Source: Acidimicrobiia bacterium
Lineage (GTDB): Bacteria > Actinomycetota > Acidimicrobiia > Acidimicrobiales > Acidimicrobilacustridaceae
Assembly: GCA_020832495.1 (NCBI GenBank)
Contig: JAFIEP010000025.1
Span: 1 to 56,552 of the forward strand
Direction of reading: 5' to 3'
Length of the DNA stretch: 56,552 nucleotides
Every line of letters begins with the position of its first letter. Within the stretch, counting starts at the first letter, position 1. Shown piece after piece: positions 42,765 through 51,644 of the stretch. The notes below the pieces were generated by a model that had not been told where the DNA came from, did not search any database, and saw only the letters and a program-made list of their open reading frames with translations. Both the position numbers and the translations under genes were made by a program.

Positions 42765-44264
42765 TCAGCCTGGCGGCGGGGGTGGTGGCGGAGCTGGCGG
42801 GGCCGGCGCCCCGGTGGCCTCACGGTGCTGCGCCAGCAGATCGCTGAGATCAGGTCCGTCGGAGCCCTGCCCGTCGGACGGTGCGGCGCCGGGTTGCGCC
42901 GGCGCCGCCGACTCGGGCGACCCCTCTGCGCCCGGGGCGTGTGAACTCGCATCCGCGCCGGGCAGCGATGAGCTGGACGACCCCGGCTTGCGGAGCTGCT
43001 CGAGAAGTTCGTTGCCTCGCATCTCGGCGGCCTGGGTGAAGTAGACCGAGGCCACCTGCTCGATGGCGGAGCGGTCGAGCACGGGCGGGGTGCCGTTGTA
43101 AACCGACACTGAGCGGAGGATGCGGCAGACCTCGCGGGGAAGGTAGGGACGGAGGTCGCCGTCGCCCATCTCCCGACTCACCTTTCGGAGGTAGTCGAAC
43201 GAGTCCTCGGGGATGGTCACGTCGAAGGCAACCGCTGCCCGACGGAGCACCTCGTCGAACTCGTCGTCGGCGATGGACGGCACGAGGATCTTGCTCTGGA
43301 TCCGCCGGAAGAAGGCCTCGTCGCCGAGGTCGGAAGGCTCGAGGTTGGTGGAGAACACCACCTTCACGTCGAAGGGGATCTGGAACTTCATGCCGTAGGA
43401 GAGCGACAGGTAGTCGACTCGCCGGTCGAGGGGCACGATCCAGCGGTTCAGAAGGGCTTCCGGGGTGATCTGCTGACGGCCGAAGTCGTCGATGACGAGG
43501 ATGCCGTTGTTGGCCTGCATCTGCAGCGGCGCCAGGTACACACCTGAGGTCGACTCGTAGGTGAGGTCGAGCATGGTGTTGGTCAGCTCGCCACCGGTCA
43601 GGATCGCTGGGCGGCTGCACAGCACCCACCGGGGGTCGATGCCCGTCGGCTGGGGATCCATCGGCACGTGGATGACCGGGTCGAACACCGTGATGATCTG
43701 GCTGTCGACCTCGACAGCGCGCGGGACCAGCACGTGGTCGGTGTGGATGCGGTTGAGGCGCTCGGCGATGGACGACTTGCCCGTACCCGGGGGGCCGTAG
43801 AGGAACATGGCGCCTTCGGAGATGAGGGCGGGGCCCAGCTGGTCCAACAGGCGCGTGTTGATCACCAGGTCGTTGAAGCCGTCCACCATGACCTGGCGAT
43901 TGATGGTCGGGTGAGCGGTCTGGGCGTTGACCACCCGGCGGTAGTCGTCGAGGCCGACGGGGGCTGCCGCTGCGTAGCGGCACTGGCCCAGGCGGTCGTT
44001 CGCCTGCTCCCGTCCGTACTCGGTCAGGGTCAGGATGTAGTTGTGGCCCTCGAGGCCGAGCACCTCCATGAGGCGGAGATCGCGCAACTCGTCGATCACC
44101 TCGGTCATGAGCTGCGGACTGAGACACAGGGTGGTCGACAGCTTCAAGGTCGACGTGCGCCCCTCGAAGAGCGCCCGTCGAAGTGTCAGGTCCTGTACCA
44201 GGCCCTGCGGAATGTCCAGCTGGTCCATGCTGCGCGGTGCGCGCAGCTCCAACGTGTCGCTCAC
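42765..44264 (-). CDS. AAA ATPase with N-terminal winged-helix-like domain
   Basis: 499 residues from GTG 44264, nine bases after GGGGAG (ATG 44288 is an alternative). Residues ~20-110 look like a winged helix (LTLRRALFEGRTSTLKLSTTLCLSPQLMTEVIDELRDLRLMEVLG). The ATPase has Walker A GPPGTGKSS, Walker B GILVIDDFG, sensor VVFSTNLEP and the arginine-finger-like FFRRI. A C-terminal lid helical domain (FDYLRKVSREMGDGDLRPYLPREVCRIL) is followed by a Ser/Ala/Pro tail ending in poly-Pro. The organisation suits a remodelling ATPase; the target is unknown. Convergent with the sigma-like gene. Confidence 0.75.
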   Translation of the reverse strand: MSDTLELRAPRSMDQLDIPQGLVQDLTLRRALFEGRTSTLKLSTTLCLSPQLMTEVIDELRDLRLMEVLGLEGHNYILTLTEYGREQANDRLGQCRYAAAAPVGLDDYRRVVNAQTAHPTINRQVMVDGFNDLVINTRLLDQLGPALISEGAMFLYGPPGTGKSSIAERLNRIHTDHVLVPRAVEVDSQIITVFDPVIHVPMDPQPTGIDPRWVLCSRPAILTGGELTNTMLDLTYESTSGVYLAPLQMQANNGILVIDDFGRQQITPEALLNRWIVPLDRRVDYLSLSYGMKFQIPFDVKVVFSTNLEPSDLGDEAFFRRIQSKILVPSIADDEFDEVLRRAAVAFDVTIPEDSFDYLRKVSREMGDGDLRPYLPREVCRILRSVSVYNGTPPVLDRSAIEQVASVYFTQAAEMRGNELLEQLRKPGSSSSSLPGADASSHAPGAEGSPESAAPAQPGAAPSDGQGSDGPDLSDLLAQHREATGAPAPPAPPPPPPPG

Positions 44265-44471
44265 ACCTACCAACTCCCCTGTCGTCATCCTGTCGTTGCC
44301 TATCGGCCGATACCGCTGCACTCATGAGCGGTGTCGACGAGCGCAGCGCATCCGACGGCGCCAACCCTACGAGAGATGAGCGAGGCTCGCTGGGGAGAGT
44401 CGTCGAGTGGGGCCGGGGACGGTCGGCCGAACGGCGGCCGCGACGTGCGCGAGGGCGGTGGACGGCGGCTC

Positions 44472-44483
44472 TACGCTCCGGGA
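44472..44483 (+). promoter_or_regulatory. leaderless promoter of the HAD-peptidase fusion gene
   Basis: TACGCT (44472-44477), then six bases to ATG 44484; no ribosome site. Confidence 0.5.
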
Positions 44484-47465
44484 ATGGCGCCCGACGACCG
44501 ACCTCAGTCCTGCTCGTCGCCTGGAACGTCGGATCGTGGGGCCGGCGGCATCGGTGCCGTCGCCTCGGAGCGTCCGGCCGGTTCCTCCACGTCGGCACGC
44601 CCTGCGGTACGGGTCATCAGCCTCGACGTCGGTGGCGTGCTGGTGCTGCCCCACACGGCCCTCGTCGGCCGCGCCCTCGACCGAGCCGGCGTGGCCCACG
44701 ACCACGAGGACCTTCGGCGCGTCCACTACCTGTCGATGGCGGCGGTGGATGCCGCCCGTTCCGCCCCGGAGGACTTCACCGACTACCTCGACGGTCTGCT
44801 CGACGCCGTGGACGCCAGCGGCGCGGCTCGGGATCGAGCTCGGACGCTGCTCGACGACCTGTTCGGTTCGCCGGTGTGGTGTCAGCCGGTGCCCGGCGCT
44901 CGCCGAGGGCTGGCGCGCCTGGTGGAGCTGGGCGTCCCGCTGGCGGTCACGTCCAACAGCGACGGGTCGGTGGCGCGCATCCTGGCCGATTTCGAGATCG
45001 CCCAGGTGGGCCCGGGGCCGGGGGTGGAGCTGGTCACCGTGGTGGACTCCGGGGCGGTGGGCGTGGCCAAGCCTGACCCGGCCATCTTCGCCATCACCGC
45101 CGAGCGGTGCGGGGTGATGCCGGCCGAGGTGCTCCACGTGGGTGACAGCGTGCACTACGACGTCGACGGAGCGACGGCGGCAGGCGCCCTGGCGGTGCAT
45201 TTCGACCCGTTCGGTCTCCGCCCCGACGACGGTCACCTGCGGGTGGCCAGCCTCGAAGCGCTCGAGCAGTTCCTGACCGTCGGTGGTCCGCCCGTGTCGG
45301 AGGCGACGGCGGCGGTGGAACCTGCCGGGCTCGCCCGTCAGTTCCCCGCCGAGCGCTACCGGCGGGCCGAGCAGTTCTGCGAGTGGAACGTCCGTCCCCT
45401 CGTGCGCAACGTCACGGTCACCCCGCAGTGGACCGGCGACGGCGACGAGTTCTGGTACGAGCGCCAGCTGCCCGGCGGCCGCACCGAGGTGGTGTCGGTC
45501 GACCCCGACGCAGCGACGGCCACCGTCGTGTCGGGACCACCTGGCGTCCCGTCGCCGCCTTCGACGGACCGAAACGTGGCACCCGACGGTTCGGCGGCGG
45601 TGCTGGTCGTCGATGGCAACCTGGTGGTGGAGGACAGCACCACCGGCCGGCGACAGGTGGTCACCGACGATGCCGAAGTCGGCTGCGCCTACGCGGCGTC
45701 GCCGCAGAGCAGCACCACCTGGGTGAGTGCTCGCCGGGCCGACCTGCCATCCCCGCCGGTGGGGGTGTGGTCGCCCGACGGGCGGCGCTTCCTCACCCAT
45801 CGGCTCGACGAACGAGCCGTCCCCGAGACCCCGCTGGTCGAGATGCGGCCCGACGAAGGCCACCGGCCCCGACTGTGGACCTACCGCATGCCCTTCCTGG
45901 GCGATGAGTTGGCTACCGCGCAGCTCGTGGTGGTCGACCTCGACGGCGAGGCACCGACAGTGCACGAAGTGGGCGACCCCCTGCTCGTCGAGTTCGTGTC
46001 GCCCCTCGAGTTGGGGTGGGTGTGGTGGTCGGCCGACAGCGACGAGGTGTGGTTCCTGCGCGAGGCACGCGGGGCCACGGCGCTCACCCTCTGCCGAGCT
46101 GTCCCGGGGGGTGCGGTCCGCGAGGTGATCACCGAGGCTGCCGACGACTATGTCGAGCCGCACCCGCTGTTGCCGTGGCCCTCGTCGGTGAAGGTCGGCG
46201 TGGACGGTGCAACCGTGGTGTGGCCGTCCGAGCGAGACGGCCACCGCCACCTCTACCTGCTCGACGCCGACACCGGCGAGGTCCTCCGCCAGCTCACCAG
46301 CGGCGACTGGACCGTGCGTGATGTGCTCGGACTCGACGGCGAGTGGATCTGGTGCACCGGCTGTGGCCGCGAACCCCGACGTGACCCGTACTTCCGCCAC
46401 CTGTATCGGGTGCCGTTGGCCAGTGGCGAGCCGGAACTGCTCACCCCCGAGGACGCCGATCACACCCCGCAGCTGTCCCCCAGCGGTCGATTCGTCCTCG
46501 ACACCTGCTCCACGGTGGCCACCGCACCGGTCACCCGATTGCGACGCAGCGACGGCACGCTGGTGCTGGACTTGGAGGAGGCCGACCTCAGCGAGCTGGC
46601 GGCACTCGGGTGGCGCCCGCCGGAACGCTTCTGCGTCACCGGCGCCGACGGCGTGACCGAGGTGCACGGCGTGCTCTACCTGCCGAGCGACTTCGATCCC
46701 CAGCGTCGCTACCCGGTGGTGGACAGCTGGTACCCGGGCCCGCAGCTCATCCGCACCCCCAAGAGCTTCACGGTGGACGACGACGCCGGGGTCGACGCCT
46801 GGCCAGGGCCGTGGGGCGCGCAGGCCATGGCCGAGCTCGGGCTGGTGGTGGTGAACGTGGACGGTCGGGGCACGCCGCTGCGCTCCCGTGCGTTCCATCA
46901 CGCCACCTACGGCAACCTGTCCGACCACGCCATCGCCGATCACCTGGCGGCCGTGGACGCCTTGGCGGCGGATCGGCCCTGGATGGACGTGGCACGGCTG
47001 GGCGCCCAGGGTCACTCCGCGGGGGCGGCGGCCACCGTGCGGGCCATGCTCGTCCGCCCGGACCGCTATCGCGTGGGCATCGCCGGCTCGGCGGTGAACG
47101 ACCTCCGCCGCTACATGGCCTACTGGGGCGAGAAGTACCAGGGGATGCTCGGCACCTTCGACGCCGACGAGCAGTCCAACCTGTCGCTGGTGGATCGACT
47201 CGAGGGACACCTGCTGTTGCTGCACGGGGAGCTGGACGACAACGTGCACCCCTCGAACACGTTCGCTCTCTACGACGCGTTCGTCCGTGCCGGGCGCGAC
47301 GTCGAACTGGTGGTGCTGGCCGGCGAGGCCCACCCGTGCTGGCGTCACCCGTACTACGTGCGGCGCTCGTGGGACACGGTGGTCCGCCACCTCCTCGATC
47401 TGGAACCGCCAGCCGGCTACCAGGTGAGCCCGCCCCCGGCAGCGGCTACCGGACCGGGCTGGTAG
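44484..47465 (+). CDS. HAD hydrolase - S9 prolyl oligopeptidase fusion
   Basis: 993 residues from ATG 44484. The first ~270 residues form a HAD domain: motif I VISLDVGGVLV (second Asp replaced by Gly, as in YihX-like members), VTSNSDG (motif II), GVAKPDPAIF (motif III) and VLHVGDSVHYDVDGA (motif IV). The rest is a dipeptidyl-peptidase IV-like beta-propeller (to about 740) and an S9 alpha/beta hydrolase with nucleophile S845 (GHSAG), Asp918/919 (GELDDN) and His950 (EAHPCWRH). The frame is continuous with no stop or RBS between domains. No signal peptide, so cytoplasmic. A monocistronic leaderless gene. Confidence 0.85.
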   Translation: MAPDDRPQSCSSPGTSDRGAGGIGAVASERPAGSSTSARPAVRVISLDVGGVLVLPHTALVGRALDRAGVAHDHEDLRRVHYLSMAAVDAARSAPEDFTDYLDGLLDAVDASGAARDRARTLLDDLFGSPVWCQPVPGARRGLARLVELGVPLAVTSNSDGSVARILADFEIAQVGPGPGVELVTVVDSGAVGVAKPDPAIFAITAERCGVMPAEVLHVGDSVHYDVDGATAAGALAVHFDPFGLRPDDGHLRVASLEALEQFLTVGGPPVSEATAAVEPAGLARQFPAERYRRAEQFCEWNVRPLVRNVTVTPQWTGDGDEFWYERQLPGGRTEVVSVDPDAATATVVSGPPGVPSPPSTDRNVAPDGSAAVLVVDGNLVVEDSTTGRRQVVTDDAEVGCAYAASPQSSTTWVSARRADLPSPPVGVWSPDGRRFLTHRLDERAVPETPLVEMRPDEGHRPRLWTYRMPFLGDELATAQLVVVDLDGEAPTVHEVGDPLLVEFVSPLELGWVWWSADSDEVWFLREARGATALTLCRAVPGGAVREVITEAADDYVEPHPLLPWPSSVKVGVDGATVVWPSERDGHRHLYLLDADTGEVLRQLTSGDWTVRDVLGLDGEWIWCTGCGREPRRDPYFRHLYRVPLASGEPELLTPEDADHTPQLSPSGRFVLDTCSTVATAPVTRLRRSDGTLVLDLEEADLSELAALGWRPPERFCVTGADGVTEVHGVLYLPSDFDPQRRYPVVDSWYPGPQLIRTPKSFTVDDDAGVDAWPGPWGAQAMAELGLVVVNVDGRGTPLRSRAFHHATYGNLSDHAIADHLAAVDALAADRPWMDVARLGAQGHSAGAAATVRAMLVRPDRYRVGIAGSAVNDLRRYMAYWGEKYQGMLGTFDADEQSNLSLVDRLEGHLLLLHGELDDNVHPSNTFALYDAFVRAGRDVELVVLAGEAHPCWRHPYYVRRSWDTVVRHLLDLEPPAGYQVSPPPAAATGPGW

Positions 47466-47475
47466 TGGGCGAGTC

Positions 47476-47489
47476 GGGGGTCGACCCCC
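47476..47489. terminator. 14-bp GC palindrome between convergent genes
   Basis: GGGGGTCGACCCCC, ten bases past the fusion gene stop and 16 bases from the end of the convergent DUF455 gene. Confidence 0.5.
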
Positions 47490-47504
47490 CCTCGGTCACC
47501 CCGG

Positions 47505-48320
47505 TCAGCCCGGTCGGCCGAGGGGCTCGGCTTCGAGGTCGGCCAACTCACCGCTGGTGAACCCCGCCCGCTGCCGGGCGGCGTGGTTGAACGGGGGCAC
47601 CACCACCACGCCGGCCTGGGTGCACAGGCGGCGGAAGGTGGCCTCGGGATCGAGCCCGCGGCCGGCACACAGCCAGCGGAACCACCGGTCGGCCACGGCC
47701 ACGTGGCCCACCTCGTCGGCCAGGATGCGCTCGAGCACCCGAGCCACCGACGGCTCACCGGCTGCGTCGAACCGTTCGATCATGGCGGGGGTCACGTCGA
47801 GCCCCCGGGCCTCGGAGACCCGTGGCACGAGGGCCATGCGGCGCAGCGGATCGTCGGCAGTGCGGGTGGCGACGCCCCACAGCCCGTCGTGGGCGGGCAG
47901 GTCGCCGTAGTCGAGGCCGAGGCGGCGCAACTCGTTGCGCAGGAGGCGGAAGTGCAGGGCTTCCTCGGCGGCAACGTCTGCCCACTGGTGGTAGTAGTCG
48001 TCGGGGAGGCCGTCGAAGCGGTGGACGGCGTCGAGGGCCAAGGCCACGGCGTTGGCCTCGATGTGGGCGACGGCGTGCACCGCGGCCTGACGACCGGCGA
48101 GCGTGCCCAACCGGCGACGCGGCACCTGGCGTGGCGCCACCAGCACCGGTCGATCGACTCGTCCGACCGCCTCCGGTGCCACGGGCTCGAGGTGCGCTTC
48201 GATGTGCACCTCACCCGTCCCCACCCGTTGCGCGAGCCGCTCGGTTCGTTCGAGGCGTTCGTCGAGGTCGCTGGTGACCAGGGCCTCGCCGGCGAGAGAT
48301 CGCAGCCCTGTGCGGGACAT
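47505..48320 (-). CDS. ferritin-like DUF455 protein
   Basis: 271 residues from ATG 48320 (ATG 48350 is possible). Ferritin-like four-helix bundle with carboxylate/His ligands: AVAHIEANAVALALDAVHRF, AAEEALHFRLLRNELRRLG, and ERILADEVGHVAVADRWFRWLC. DUF455 proteins are linked to tRNA modification or metal oxidation; the substrate here is unknown. Divergent from the membrane protein at 48556, with a palindromic operator candidate between. Confidence 0.82.
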   Translation of the reverse strand: MSRTGLRSLAGEALVTSDLDERLERTERLAQRVGTGEVHIEAHLEPVAPEAVGRVDRPVLVAPRQVPRRRLGTLAGRQAAVHAVAHIEANAVALALDAVHRFDGLPDDYYHQWADVAAEEALHFRLLRNELRRLGLDYGDLPAHDGLWGVATRTADDPLRRMALVPRVSEARGLDVTPAMIERFDAAGEPSVARVLERILADEVGHVAVADRWFRWLCAGRGLDPEATFRRLCTQAGVVVVPPFNHAARQRAGFTSGELADLEAEPLGRPG

Positions 48321-48418
48321 GGCAGCACACGCTACCGCTGGGTCGTCCATGGCGGCCTGGTGCGGGTGAAGCAACGGCCGGGTCGGGTGGCACTCGCGGC
48401 GGTGCTCGCCGTTCTGGT

Positions 48419-48452
48419 ACAAGTTACGGTGCTCTATGGGCCCATAACTTGT
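48419..48452. promoter_or_regulatory. nested palindrome, operator candidate
   Basis: ACAAGTTA (48419-48426) and TAACTTGT (48445-48452) are perfect inverted repeats. The right arm overlaps the perfect 12-bp palindrome TATGGGCCCATA (48435-48446). It sits between the divergent DUF455 and small membrane protein genes, 99 bases before the DUF455 start, in one of the few AT-rich spots of the window. Confidence 0.55.
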
Positions 48453-48517
48453 GTCAGTTCGGCTCGCCGACGTCCGGGCCGGTGCACGGTCAGCGCTCAC
48501 GTCGCCGGATCGGGCAC

Positions 48518-48523
48518 TAACGT
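48518..48523 (+). promoter_or_regulatory. -10 box of the small membrane protein gene
   Basis: TAACGT, giving a leader of about 26 bases with a GAGGAG ribosome site before ATG 48556. Confidence 0.4.
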
Positions 48524-48555
48524 CGCGACTCGGAGCCGTGCGAGAGGAGTTCCCC

Positions 48556-48843
48556 ATGGGATGCGGATGTCTGGTGGCGTTGGCGTCGGTCATCTCGCCC
48601 CGCTTGGCCCTCTTCTTGTTGTGGTTGTTCACCGACCGCCTCACCATCGCCTTCGAGAGCGGCTGGATCGGCCTCGCCGGCTTCTTCTTCCTGCCATGGA
48701 CCTCGCTGGCCTACGCCGTGGCCTTCATGCCCGGTCCCGGTGTCGGTGGCTTCGGGTGGTTCCTGGTGGGCTTCGCCTTCCTCGTCGACCTGGGGTCCTA
48801 CTTCAGCTCGGCCGACGCACGGCGCCGCCAGGCGTACGCCTGA
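48556..48843 (+). CDS. small conserved-type membrane protein
   Basis: 95 residues from ATG 48556 behind GAGGAG. It starts MGCGCLVALASVISPRLALFLLWLFTDR and has three hydrophobic stretches (AFESGWIGLAGFFFLPWTSLAY, FGWFLVGFAFLVDLGSYFSS). This short pattern occurs widely in actinobacterial hypothetical membrane proteins; no function is known. It ends with an acidic/basic tail. Confidence 0.7.
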   Translation: MGCGCLVALASVISPRLALFLLWLFTDRLTIAFESGWIGLAGFFFLPWTSLAYAVAFMPGPGVGGFGWFLVGFAFLVDLGSYFSSADARRRQAYA

Positions 48844-48929
48844 GCGAGCAGGACCCCGGTCCTCCGACGCTGCCGGCCGGCATCTCCCACTGAGTGTTGC
48901 GGGGTTGGTGGCGGTCACCGGCGCCGCCC

Positions 48930-48935
48930 TAGCCT
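48930..48935 (+). promoter_or_regulatory. -10 box of the acyl-CoA synthetase gene
   Basis: TAGCCT. The leader carries GGAGG nine bases before GTG 48991. Confidence 0.4.
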
Positions 48936-48990
48936 GCCCCGGGGGCGCACCACCGGCGCCGTCCAGCCGTCGTCAACGGAGGTAGTCGTC

Positions 48991-50691
48991 GTGGGGATGT
49001 CGTTCGATTCGGCCGTCGCCGAGCTGATCAAGCCCGGCGGTGGCTTCACCATCGTGGAGACCGAGGTGGCCGGTCGGTCGACCAAGGTGTTCGAGAACAC
49101 GCCGCCGTCGTTCCGTGCGCTGTGGGACCTCCTCCGTTTCAAGGACCCCGACGAGGTGTTCATCGTCTTCGAGGACGAGGAGTGGACCTTCGCCCGCCTG
49201 CTGGCTGAGATCGACGGGATCGCCGCCCTGCTGGTCGGCCGCTACGGCGTGCAGCCCGGCGATCGAGTGGGCATCGCCATGCGCAACTACCCCGAGTGGG
49301 TGGCCGCCTTCGCTGCCATCACGTCGGTGGGGGCGATCGCCGTGTGCTTCAACGCCTGGTGGACCACCGAGGAACTCGACTACGGCCTCGAGGACTCGGG
49401 CGTCAAGGTGGTGCTGGCCGACGACGAACGCCTCGAACGGCTGCAGCCGCTGCTGGCCGAGCGCCAGCTGTCGGTGTTGGCCGTGCGCACCGACGGCGAT
49501 CTGCCTGACGGCGTCGACCGTCTGTCGGAGGTCATCGACCGCACGGCGGCGATGCCCGAGGTGGCCATCGACGCTGACGACGACGCCATGATCCTCTACA
49601 CCTCGGGCACCACCGGCCATCCCAAGGGCGTGGTGTCCACGCATCGCGCCGTGCTCACCGCGCTGATGGCCTACGCCTGCCGTTCCATCGCCCAGGCGCT
49701 GGCCTCCGCGCCGGGGCCCGACGATCCGCCGGCCGAGCCGCATCCCTACCCGACGTCGTTCATCCTCACCGTGCCGCTGTTCCACGTCACCGGCCTGGTG
49801 CCGGTGCTCTTGGGGTCGGTGCTCGGCGGCTACAAGCTGGTGATGCTGTACAAGTGGGACCCGGCTCGGGCGCTCGAACTCATCGAGCGGGAGCGCGTCA
49901 CCACCTTCGTGGGCGTGCCCACCATGGCCTGGGACCTGCTCGAGTGCCCCGACTTCGCCGAGCGCGACACCTCGAGCCTGCAGGTGGTGGGCGGCGGCGG
50001 TGCGCCGGCGCCGCCCGAGTTGGTGCGCCGCATCGACTCCAGCTTCTCGGCCGGTCGGCCGACCATCGGGTACGGCATGACCGAGACCAACGCCTACGGC
50101 CCCCAGAACGTGGGTGACGACTACGTCCACAAGCCCACCAGCGCCGGTCGCACCGTGCCGGTGATGGAGGTGGCGGTCCTCGACGAGATGGGCCAGTTGG
50201 TGCCCACCGGAGAGGTCGGCGAGATCTGTTTCCGGGGGGCCAACCTGTTCCGGGCCTACTGGAACAAGCCCGAGGCCACCGCCGAGATCTTCACCGACGA
50301 GGGCTGGATGCGCACCGGTGACATCGGCCGGCTCGACGACGAGGGCTTCGTCTACGTCGAGGACCGGGCCAAGGACATCGTGATCCGCGCCGGGGAGAAC
50401 ATCGCCACCACCGAGGTGGAGGCCACCATCTACGAGCACCCGGCGGTGTACGAAGCGGCCGTGTTCGGCGTGCCCCACGAGCGTCTCGGTGAGGAGTTGG
50501 CCGCTGCGGTGGTGGTGCGCCCCGGGCTCACCCTCACCGAGGAAGAGCTGGCCGCGCACGTGGGTGAGCACCTGGCGTCGTTCAAGGTGCCCACCAAGAT
50601 CATCTTCACCGAGGAGCAACTGCCTCGCGGAGCCACCGGCAAGATCCTCAAGCGCACCTTGCGCGACCAGGTGGCCGACGGCCAGCACTGA
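48991..50691 (+). CDS. class I acyl-CoA synthetase (AMP-forming)
   Basis: 566 residues from GTG 48991 (ATG 48997 also possible). Adenylation motifs: P-loop MILYTSGTTGHPKGVVSTH, VPLFHVTG, IGYGMTETN, the ATP/AMP site WMRTGDIGRLDDEGFVYVEDRAKDIVIRAGENI, and the C-terminal Lys in PRGATGKILKRTLRDQ. It activates a carboxylic acid through an acyl-AMP to its CoA thioester. The chain length or substrate cannot be told from sequence; the hydrophobic-pocket region suggests a medium- to long-chain fatty acid group. Confidence 0.9.
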   Translation: MGMSFDSAVAELIKPGGGFTIVETEVAGRSTKVFENTPPSFRALWDLLRFKDPDEVFIVFEDEEWTFARLLAEIDGIAALLVGRYGVQPGDRVGIAMRNYPEWVAAFAAITSVGAIAVCFNAWWTTEELDYGLEDSGVKVVLADDERLERLQPLLAERQLSVLAVRTDGDLPDGVDRLSEVIDRTAAMPEVAIDADDDAMILYTSGTTGHPKGVVSTHRAVLTALMAYACRSIAQALASAPGPDDPPAEPHPYPTSFILTVPLFHVTGLVPVLLGSVLGGYKLVMLYKWDPARALELIERERVTTFVGVPTMAWDLLECPDFAERDTSSLQVVGGGGAPAPPELVRRIDSSFSAGRPTIGYGMTETNAYGPQNVGDDYVHKPTSAGRTVPVMEVAVLDEMGQLVPTGEVGEICFRGANLFRAYWNKPEATAEIFTDEGWMRTGDIGRLDDEGFVYVEDRAKDIVIRAGENIATTEVEATIYEHPAVYEAAVFGVPHERLGEELAAAVVVRPGLTLTEEELAAHVGEHLASFKVPTKIIFTEEQLPRGATGKILKRTLRDQVADGQH

Positions 50692-50778
50692 CCGGCCTGA
50701 GCGCTGCGCAGCTGTTCGTCCGACCACGGCCCGGCGGCGCGGGGCACAATGGTGGCGGATCGCCCCCTTGGAGGACCC

Positions 50779-51237
50779 ATGCTTGCTCTCATCGCCACCG
50801 ACGGCTCCGACGCCGCACTGGACGCCGGCCGTCGGGCGGCGTCGCTGCTCTGCTCGCCGGCCCGGATCGTGTTCGTCACCGTGATCCCCGAACCCGAGTC
50901 ACCACTCGACACCGCCGGGGGGATCGTCGGGCCGGCCATGACCGAGGCCGAAGCCGAGGAACAGGCCAGGGCCGAACGGTCGGCCGGGCAGACCGTGCTC
51001 GACGCCACCGTCGAGGCGCTCGGTGACGGCGCCGGTGAGCGGATGCTGGTCGAGGGCAACGAGGTGGGGCCCACGCTGGTTCGCCTCGCCGAGGAGATGG
51101 ACGCCGACGTGCTGGTGGTCGGGTCCGAGGGCAAGAACCTCTTCCAGCGTCTGCTGGTTGGGTCGGCCAGCTCGTACGTGGTGCGCCACGCCACCTGCCC
51201 GGTGTTGGTGGTGCCCGAGCACGAGGACGACGAGTAG
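50779..51237 (+). CDS. universal stress protein (UspA family)
   Basis: 152 residues from ATG 50779 (TTGGAGGACCC before it). LALIATDGSDAALDAGRRA at the N-terminus, and the ATP-binding VVGSEGKNLFQRLLVGSASSYVVRHATCPVLVVP, a near-canonical G-2x-G-9x-G(S/T) motif. CACAAT (50744-50749) is a possible -10. The family is induced by stress; partners unknown. Confidence 0.88.
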   Translation: MLALIATDGSDAALDAGRRAASLLCSPARIVFVTVIPEPESPLDTAGGIVGPAMTEAEAEEQARAERSAGQTVLDATVEALGDGAGERMLVEGNEVGPTLVRLAEEMDADVLVVGSEGKNLFQRLLVGSASSYVVRHATCPVLVVPEHEDDE

Positions 51238-51247
51238 GCCCGACGAC

Positions 51248-51514
51248 GTGGCCGTTGCGCTGGACCACTGGCTCCGCCTGCTCGGCGCCGCCCAGGGTTG
51301 GTCGGTGGACGAGGACCGGCTGGTGCTGCGTTTGGCGGCCAGCGGGGGTCTGCGTCGCCAGGTGCGCGCGTTGACGGCGGAGGCGTCCGCCGACGACGCC
51401 GCCGATCCGCTGCGCGTGATCGTGCGTGAAGGCGGGCCAGGACTGCTCGAGGTCGAACTGCGAGGGGCGACGGAGCTGCGCAGCAACCTGGCTGAGCGAC
51501 TTCCCACCGGGTAG
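51248..51514 (+). CDS. short uncharacterised protein
   Basis: 88 residues from GTG 51248, ten bases after the universal stress protein stop. It has a helical start (VALDHWLRLLGAAQGWSV), a short beta segment and a Leu/Glu-rich end (GLLEVELRGATELRSNLAERL). Not recognised. Codon use is like its neighbours, and its position downstream of the stress protein suggests the same transcript. Moderately likely to be real. Confidence 0.5.
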   Translation: MAVALDHWLRLLGAAQGWSVDEDRLVLRLAASGGLRRQVRALTAEASADDAADPLRVIVREGGPGLLEVELRGATELRSNLAERLPTG

Positions 51515-51632
51515 CGCCCCGGACCGCTTCCCGACGGTCGCCCGACCCGACCGGTGCGGGTGGGCCGACCCCGTCCACCGATCCGCTGTGCGATCGGCCC
51601 GGGGGCGACCTCTCTGGCGACCGTCGGGTTCG

Positions 51633-51644
51633 TACACTTCGCCC
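51633..51644 (+). promoter_or_regulatory. leaderless promoter of the lipoprotein candidate
   Basis: TACACT (51633-51638), six bases before ATG 51645; no ribosome site. Confidence 0.5.

Noticed and set aside
44367-47390. 1007-codon frame antisense to the HAD-peptidase fusion
   Set aside because: His/Arg/Val-rich shadow; the sense frame carries complete HAD and S9 motifs.
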